Positions 24,239 to 31,639 of a stretch of DNA of 31,639 nt are shown one piece after another. Where the stretch lies: contig MU119659.1 of assembly GCA_014904845.1 (NCBI GenBank), positions 1 through 31,639 on the forward strand, given 5' to 3'. Under the pieces are notes generated by a model. It did no database searches. It was not told where the DNA came from and worked only from the letters and a program-made list of their open reading frames with translations. Source of the DNA: Acephala macrosclerotiorum (lineage: Eukaryota > Ascomycota > Leotiomycetes > Helotiales > Mollisiaceae). The translations under genes were made by a program, and so were the position numbers. Position 1 is the stretch's first letter; every line of letters begins with the position of its first letter.

Positions 24239-25200
24239 GCGAAACGTGACTTTTTTGGCGAGAACACCAAAAGGGTCCCACCGATGGTTTTAATCAAATT
24301 ACTAATCCCATTAACTCGAATAACTTCACAACCCTTTTATAAAATCACTTGAAACTTATAAAAAAAACAGATTATAAGTAGAGGAGATCGCTACTCGAGG
24401 CGCTTAGCGAAGGAGCCAATCTTTGAATGTGAAAAACTTAAGCGCACTCGCACCGCCAATAAATCGACATTAGTAGTATTCTCTAATAACCAACCACTAA
24501 TTACAAAGGCTTTTAAAAGAAAAAAGGCCGAGACTATCTCGAAAACAATTACCTCTGCTCCGTAGACCTTTAAAAAGCTCGCGGATTAACTCGCAAAACA
24601 ACTAGCTCCTTTTAGTAATACTACTCCATTAAATGCCCCCGCTCCACCCGCTTCCAGTCCCTACCAGCACTCGCCTTTAGCGATTCGAAGTCCTAAGCGT
24701 ACGAAGACTCTTAAGTTAGAAGCTGCCTCTCTAAAGCCGACTAATCGCTTAACTCTATTTAATCCAAAATGCTTTAATAACGAAAATTACTTTATTACTT
24801 TCAAAATCGTATCTACTATCGATAGTATTTCGAAGCGAGTAATAATTAAAGTTATTAATATTAACGACTTTTTATTCGATAAATTAAACGAGTTTAAAAT
24901 AGCTATTCAAAGTGGATATATACGAGAATAAGCAAATAAACGTAGATTTCGAAAAAGAGAAAAACTTATAAAAAGAGTATAAAATTTTATAATCGAAAAT
25001 TCGAAAAGTAATAAATTTACTATAAAAATTAAAAACGATATAAACTTCGAAAAAGTATTATTATATTTTAAATAAACATTTTATTATAAAAATAAGAAAA
25101 TTTATTACAATTTTATAATTATAGTTTATTATATAATTTACGATCGATAATATATTTTTTTTTTAATAAACTCGAAAAAAAAACTCTTATTAAAATTTAA
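24239..25200 (+). pseudogene. RIP-eroded coding frame of unknown family
   Basis: In one plus-strand frame, 24,362-24,928 is open except for a TAG (24,563-24,565) and a TAA (24,587-24,589), both explicable as glutamine codons hit by C-to-T. Readable parts include IFECEKLKRTRTANKSTL, a proline/serine-rich basic stretch (NAPAPPASSPYQHSP then IRSPKRTK) and LTLFNPKCFNNENYFITF. Upstream to 24,239 the frame continues with a TGA and a TAA. Downstream it continues to about 25,200 with only TAA stops while G+C drops steadily. The sequence therefore looks like a gene or transposon ORF fading into the AT-rich block. I do not recognise the family; a transposon protein is a reasonable guess only. Confidence 0.4.
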
Positions 25201-28200
25201 AAAACGTCGAAATAAACTTTTTTTTATATATTTTTTAACGTAATAATATTTACAAATAATTAAAAAATAATAATAATAATAATTTTTTTATTATTAATAA
25301 ATTAAAAAAAAAATCTCGAGATTTTATTATTTAACGCTTTTTCGTAATTATAAAAACTAGTATTTTAATTAATACAAATATATAAAATATTCGAAAATAA
25401 ATTTTTAAAATTTATTAATACTATAAAAAACGTTATAATAATAATAAGTAATATTATTTTAAATTAAAAAACTCGAAAATTTATTATCGAGTTTTTATTT
25501 TTAAATAAAAAAAATAAAATCTTTTTATTTGCACTCGAATTAATAATATTAATTTAAAATTTCTTTTTAAAAAATAGTTTATTAAATACGAAAATAATTA
25601 AAATAAAACTATTATTAAACGTTTTAATAATCGCAAATTAAAATTTATTATTATTAAAAAAAAATTAAAAATATAATTTATAATTATATAAAACTATATA
25701 CAAATTTTAATTTTTATACTAATTATTATTTTATTTTTATTATATAATAATATTTAAATTACTTTTAATTATACTTTTTAAAAATAAAAATATATATTTT
25801 AATATTAAGTTTAATATTATAAATAATAAATCGAAATACTTTTTTCGTTTTATTACTTATTCGAATTATATTAAAAAGTAAAAATATTATAATACAATTC
25901 AAATTTTATTATTTAAATAACAAAATTTTACTCGTTCGAATTAATATTATTTATAAAATTATTAATTTTATTAATAAGTATATAATAAATCTCGAATAAT
26001 TAAAAATTTTTAAAATTATTAAACAATTAATCTCATTAAATACTTTTATTAAAATTGTAAATTTAATATAAAAAAAAGTTTTTATTTTTAAAATTAATTA
26101 TAAAAAAATTTAAATAATCGTTTAAAAAAATTTTATTTTAAAAAATGCTCGTTTTTTTAATTTTTTAATTATTAATTTACGACGTTAAATAAATAAAAAA
26201 TATAATAATATAAAGTATAATAATGCGAAATATAATAAAAATAAATTCGATAATATAAATTATTATAACGAATATTAAAAAATATACGAAATTATTAAAC
26301 GTTTAAAAATTAAAAATAAATAAATAACGAATTAAATTTATATATTAACGTTTAAAAAAAAAAAATACTTATAAAATATTATAATATTGCAATATATTAA
26401 ACTATATATATACGTATTATATTTTTAATATAATAATATTTAATGTATTTCTTTATATATTAATTTAAATAAATAATAATATCGAAAAATTAAAAACGTT
26501 ATTACTATATTTTATTTTTATATTATAAAATTTATAATAATAAATATAAATATAATATAAATACAATAATAATTTAATAGTTACGTGCGATACTAATTCG
26601 TTTAAAACTAGCGTCGTTTCACTAAAATTAAAATTATATTTTTTTAGTTTTTACGCGCTTTTTTAAAAAACTAATTACAATTTAATGAATATAATTAAAA
26701 TTATTTTATATTTTCATTTTTAATTTATTACTAGTAATAAATATTTCTAATAATACTAATATTAATTAGTAATTAGTTTTCAATTATAAAATAATAAAAT
26801 TTTTATTTAAAAAAAAACTATTTTAAAAAATCGTTATACTTTAAAAAATATACTAAAAAAAATTTATTTTATACTCGTAAATATTATCAAATTATAAAAT
26901 TTACTTTTTACGAAAACGAGATTTTGACGTCGCGCAAATTTTTAAAAACTCGATTAAATAATTAATTGAATTATTATATTTATTATTTGATTTAAATTTA
27001 CGTTTATTACGTAAAACAATTAAATTAACGAAAAACTCGATTAATTAATTAATTAAATTACTATATTTATTATTTAATTAAAGTATTATTAAAAATTTAT
27101 TTATTTTTATTTTAATAAATATAATTTTACGCGTTTAATTATTTAATTTAAAAACGTAATAATAATATTTTAATATTTCAATTTTTTTATATTATTACGA
27201 ATTTGAATTTTTTTTAATTCGAATTAAATAGAATTTAAACGATAAAATATTATTTGAAATAAAATCGAAATACGATTATAATAAAACGAAATAAAAAAAA
27301 TTATTCGATTTTATATTAAAAAATTTCAATAAAAAAAAAATTAATAAATTTATTTTATATATAATAAAATTTTATAAAAAAAAAAATTATATTAATAATA
27401 TACTATAAAATTATTTTCGAGAGAATTTTATAAAATATATAAAAAAAAATATTCTTTTTAATAAATATTCTTTTAAAATCAATATAAAGTTTTTAATTTC
27501 AATTAATTATTTTATTTCGTATATTCGATTTTTATATTATTTAATTAATTACTTTATTTTATATATTTTCAATTTATAAATTAATACTTTTTTTAATCGA
27601 ATACAAATATTATTTTTAATATCGATTACTCGATATATTTTAATAATTAAATTAATCGAGTATATTTATTAAATTAATTACAAATTTAATAAAAATTTAT
27701 AGCGATAATAAAAAATACGAAAAAAAATTATATAATATTATCGAAATTAAATTTCGGATTTTTTACGATTATTATCGTAAAATTAATATATCGAAATTTT
27801 TTTTATAATATTTAAAAAATAAATTAATTTATTTTATTACGAGAAATTTATTAAATAAAACTATAAATTTACGTTTATAGTAATTTTAATTAAAATATAT
27901 TTTAAAATCGAAAAAAATTAATAATTATATATATTTTTATAAAAAAATATTATATTTTTATAAATTATTTTAAAGAATTTATCGAAAATTAAATTAAAAT
28001 ATTTTTAATTATTATTCGAATAATTACGAAAAATTTAAAACGATTTATTTTCGAAATATTAAATAAAATACAATTTTCGCGATTAAATTATTAATATTTA
28101 TCGAAGTATTAAAAAATACAATTTCGTATTATATAAATTTATTAATACTTTTAAAAGTATTTATATTAAATTACGTTTCGCAATTAGTATTATAACGCGC

Positions 28201-28443
28201 TTATATAAAATATAATAATATTTTATTATTTTCGATTAAAATAAAAATAATAAAAACGAATACGAAAAATATAATTAAAATTAAATTAATCGTATATACG
28301 AAAAATATAATAAAAAATAAAAATAAAATCGAAATTTTTTTTATAACGAATATTATAAAAAACGTAAATATTAAAAAAAATTATATTAAAAAAAATATTA
28401 TTATTATTTATTATTAAAATTTTTCGTAAATTATAAAAATATT

Positions 28444-28482
<39 letters not shown>

Positions 28483-31400
28483 CGATTAATTGTTTATAAA
28501 TATAAAAATCGAAAATAAATATAATTATTTTATTATAAAATTTAAAAAAAATTAATAATACGTAAATAATAATTATTTTAAACGATTAATTTATTCGTTA
28601 TATAATTATAAAAAAAATATATTTAATATTTTATTATTATAATTCGAATCGAAAAAAAGATTTTTTTTTATTTTTAAAAATTAATATTTATTGAAAGTTT
28701 TTTAAAATATTATATTAAATAATAAAATCGTTAAAATATCGATTATCGAATAATTACAATTTTTAATATTATAAAAATTTAATTATAAAATTTAATTTAA
28801 TATATTAATAATCGAAATTTATAAAATACAATTTAAAAAAAAATTAATATTATTATAAAGAATTATTTATATTAATATTTCGTTAAAAATTATTATATTT
28901 TATATTATTTTTATTTTATATTTAAAATATAAATAATATAAATATAAAATTTAATAATTTAAAAAAATAAAAATATTTTTAAATATTATTATATTAATCA
29001 AAAAAAAAATTAATTTAAAATTATTTTATTAATATTGAATTATATTAATTATATAAACGTTTTAAATATTTATTAATACGACGTTTTATAAAAGTTTTTT
29101 AATAAATCGATTATAATATAAATATTAAATATATAAATAATTTTTTAAAAAATTTAAATTTATTTTATAAAATAATTATAAATTTAATTATTTAATTATT
29201 ATCGACGTTTTATATTTAAATAGAAAATTAGTTTTATAAATAATAAACTCGTTTATAATATTTTGAATCGCTAAATTTTTAAAAAATATATTTATAAAAA
29301 TAATATAAAATATTTTACGTATATATTAAATCGATACGTATTAAAAATTATTTGATTATTTTATTTATAACGCGAAAAAAAAATTTCGTTTATAAAATTT
29401 TAATAAAATATTAAAATAATAATAATTAAAATTAAAAAAATATTTATTAAAATTTATAATAATATTAAAAAAATAAAAAAATATTATATTTTATTACGTC
29501 GAATTTATAAAATTATTTATAATAAATTAATCGAAAAATAAATCGATAAAAAAATAATTTTATAAATAGTAATTAAAATTATAAACGATTTAATAAAATC
29601 GAATAATATTATATTTATATTATTAATTTTTAAAATATATTTTAAAATAATTAATAATAATATATTATTGTTATTAATTATTAAAAAAATTAAAACAATT
29701 CGAATAATTATTAAAAAAATACGTCGTTTATATATTAAACGTTAAATTAATAATACGCTCGTAATAAAAAATAATTTAAATACGAAATTTATATTAAATT
29801 TATCGATTTTTTCGAATGTATATATTTAACGTAAAAAAAGTAAATAAAAAAAACTATATATAATTAATATATTTTACTAATTAATTAATTTCCGTTTTAT
29901 AATTATTAAATCGTATTATATAAAAAAACAAATATTAAAAATTTAAAACGAGAATTAAAATAATAATTAAAATTATAATTAAAAAAAAGTTTTTATATTT
30001 TTTTATCGAATAAATTAAATAAAAAATTAATTTAATAATGTAATCGAAAACGTTTAAAAAAATTATATAATAAAAACGTATTTAATAAAAAATAATATTT
30101 TATTAAAAAAACGATAAAAATCTCGAGAATTTCAATAAATAATTTATAATAAATAAAAAAAAAATCGATATAACGTTTTTTTTAAAACTATAAAAAAAAA
30201 GTACGATTATAAATTTCGAATAATTATTTAAAATATTTTAAAAAAAAAAATTCCATAATTTAATTATAAAAAAAGTTTTTAATTTTATTAAATACAATTT
30301 AATCGAATACGTTAAAATTCGCATTTTCAATTCGAGATTAATTAACGAGATTAAAAATAAAATTATCGATATTTTTTACGAGAAATTAAAACTAATAATT
30401 CAAAAATATAACGACAAAAAAAAGAAATAATTTTAATTCAATTTTCTACGATTTAACGAGCGAATTAACGAGTAATTATCGTTTTAATATTTTTTTTAAT
30501 TTAATTTAAAAGTAAAAAAATTAAAATATAATTTCGAAATATTATTTAAATTTATACGCAATTAAAAACAATTTTTTAACGATTTATATTAATACGTTTA
30601 TTAAAAGAAATTCGTTATTTATATTCGTTAAATATAATTATAATTATTTTAAAGTTTTTATATAATATTATTAAAATAAAAATATATTAATAAATTACGT
30701 ATTATAAATATTATAAAAAAAAATTATTAATAATTATATTAATATACGATTTTTATTTTTTAATTACGATTATTAAAATTTTTTTCGACGTTATTAAAAT
30801 ATAAATCGATAATACGTTTATATTAATAAAAAAAAATTTATTTTCAAAGAAAATAAATTTAATAATATTAAATTTTTAATTAAATTTAAAGAGATTTTAA
30901 TTTTAAAAACGTTATTAATTTTTAATAAATATATTTTAATTAAATACGAAAATATAATTTATTTATAATAAAAAAATTAAAATAAAAGATTTAAATTAAT
31001 AAATATTCAATTTTTAAATTTATAAATTAAATACTAAAAATAATATATTAAAAAAATTTATATTATTATAATTTATTAATTCGAAATAATATTCGATTTA
31101 TTTATTTATTATTATTTAATATTAAAATTTAATAAAAAAAAATTATTATATTAAATAAAAAATTAAAATCATAAATTAAAAATTTAAATCGAAAATTTAA
31201 ATATATTATTTTAAATTTATTTATAATAAAATTTTTCGTTTTTATCGACGATTTATTTATAAATAATAAAAATTTTAATTTTTAAATTAAATATAAAATT
31301 ATTTTAATAAATAAACGATAATTAAACGATAAAAATTTCGAGATTAAAAAGAATTTTATTTATTATAATTTTATTAAAAATAAACGTATTATTAAAAACG

Positions 31401-31639
31401 TTTTAATTTCGAAAATATATAATATAATAAAAAAAATTAATATAATAATTATAATCGAATTTATTATTAATATAATTATTTAGTAATTCGATATTTTTAA
31501 TATTTTAATAATCGTTTATATAAATTTATATTCGTTTTACGAGTATTTAATTAAATTGAAAACGATTAAAAAAAACGTTTTATAATTAATATTATAATTT
31601 TTTATTAATCGTATAAACGTAAAAAATTATAAAAAATTC
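25200..31639. other. AT-rich RIP-like block (right), no genes
   Basis: No recognisable gene is visible in any frame. In 31,201-31,638 I count 18 cytosines, all in CpG. Nearer the island (about 24,800-26,900) many plus-strand cytosines survive in CpT (for example ACTCGA, TACTTT), so erosion is less complete there. The original content was probably transposons. Confidence 0.8.
28452..28480 (+). repeat. Poly-A run, about 29 bases
   Basis: An unbroken run of adenines lies in the right AT-rich block. It could be the tail of a LINE-type retrotransposon copy or the result of slippage and base erosion. Nothing upstream is readable enough to decide. Confidence 0.6.

Overview
The window reads as a piece of a filamentous ascomycete (Pezizomycotina) nuclear genome. 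The reasons are short GT-AG introns of 47-79 bp, a secreted fungal-type catalase-peroxidase, a NACHT-type STAND protein, 2EXR-family genes, an MFS transporter relic, and very strong repeat-induced point mutation (RIP)-like decay. I cannot name the species.

Layout. Positions 1 to about 7,800 and about 24,900 to 31,639 are two extremely AT-rich blocks (about 6% G+C in the first 480 bases) with no readable genes. Nearly every cytosine left in their cores is in a CpG. Between them is an island of normal composition with ragged edges (7,800-8,000 and 23,830-24,900). In order, the island holds: an intact seven-exon katG2 gene on the minus strand (8,929-11,706) with a TATA box and a poly(A) signal; an intergenic stretch with an (AG)n tract; a 173-bp hAT-like MITE; a cluster of four broken 2EXR-family genes (13,592-17,799), one split by a 1,045-bp AT-rich TA-target transposon; a NACHT/STAND gene (18,372-21,602) closed only by two nonsense codons; an AT-richer intergenic patch; an MFS transporter pseudogene that has lost its middle (22,499-23,459); and a 482-bp Tc1/mariner-like MITE at the right edge, followed by a RIP-eroded coding frame that fades into the right block.

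How it fits together. The only gene I judge intact is katG2, whose 2,349-nt spliced frame is clean and keeps all catalytic residues. Every other gene carries premature stops. All nine that I could place are explained by one C-to-T change in CpA on either strand (CAG/CAA to TAG/TAA, or TGG to TAG), and seven of the nine are TAG. This fits RIP of duplicated genes or RIP leaking from flanking repeats. The 2EXR and MFS genes also carry indels and rearrangements. No operon logic applies; the island is best seen as a surviving gene patch inside a decaying transposon compartment.
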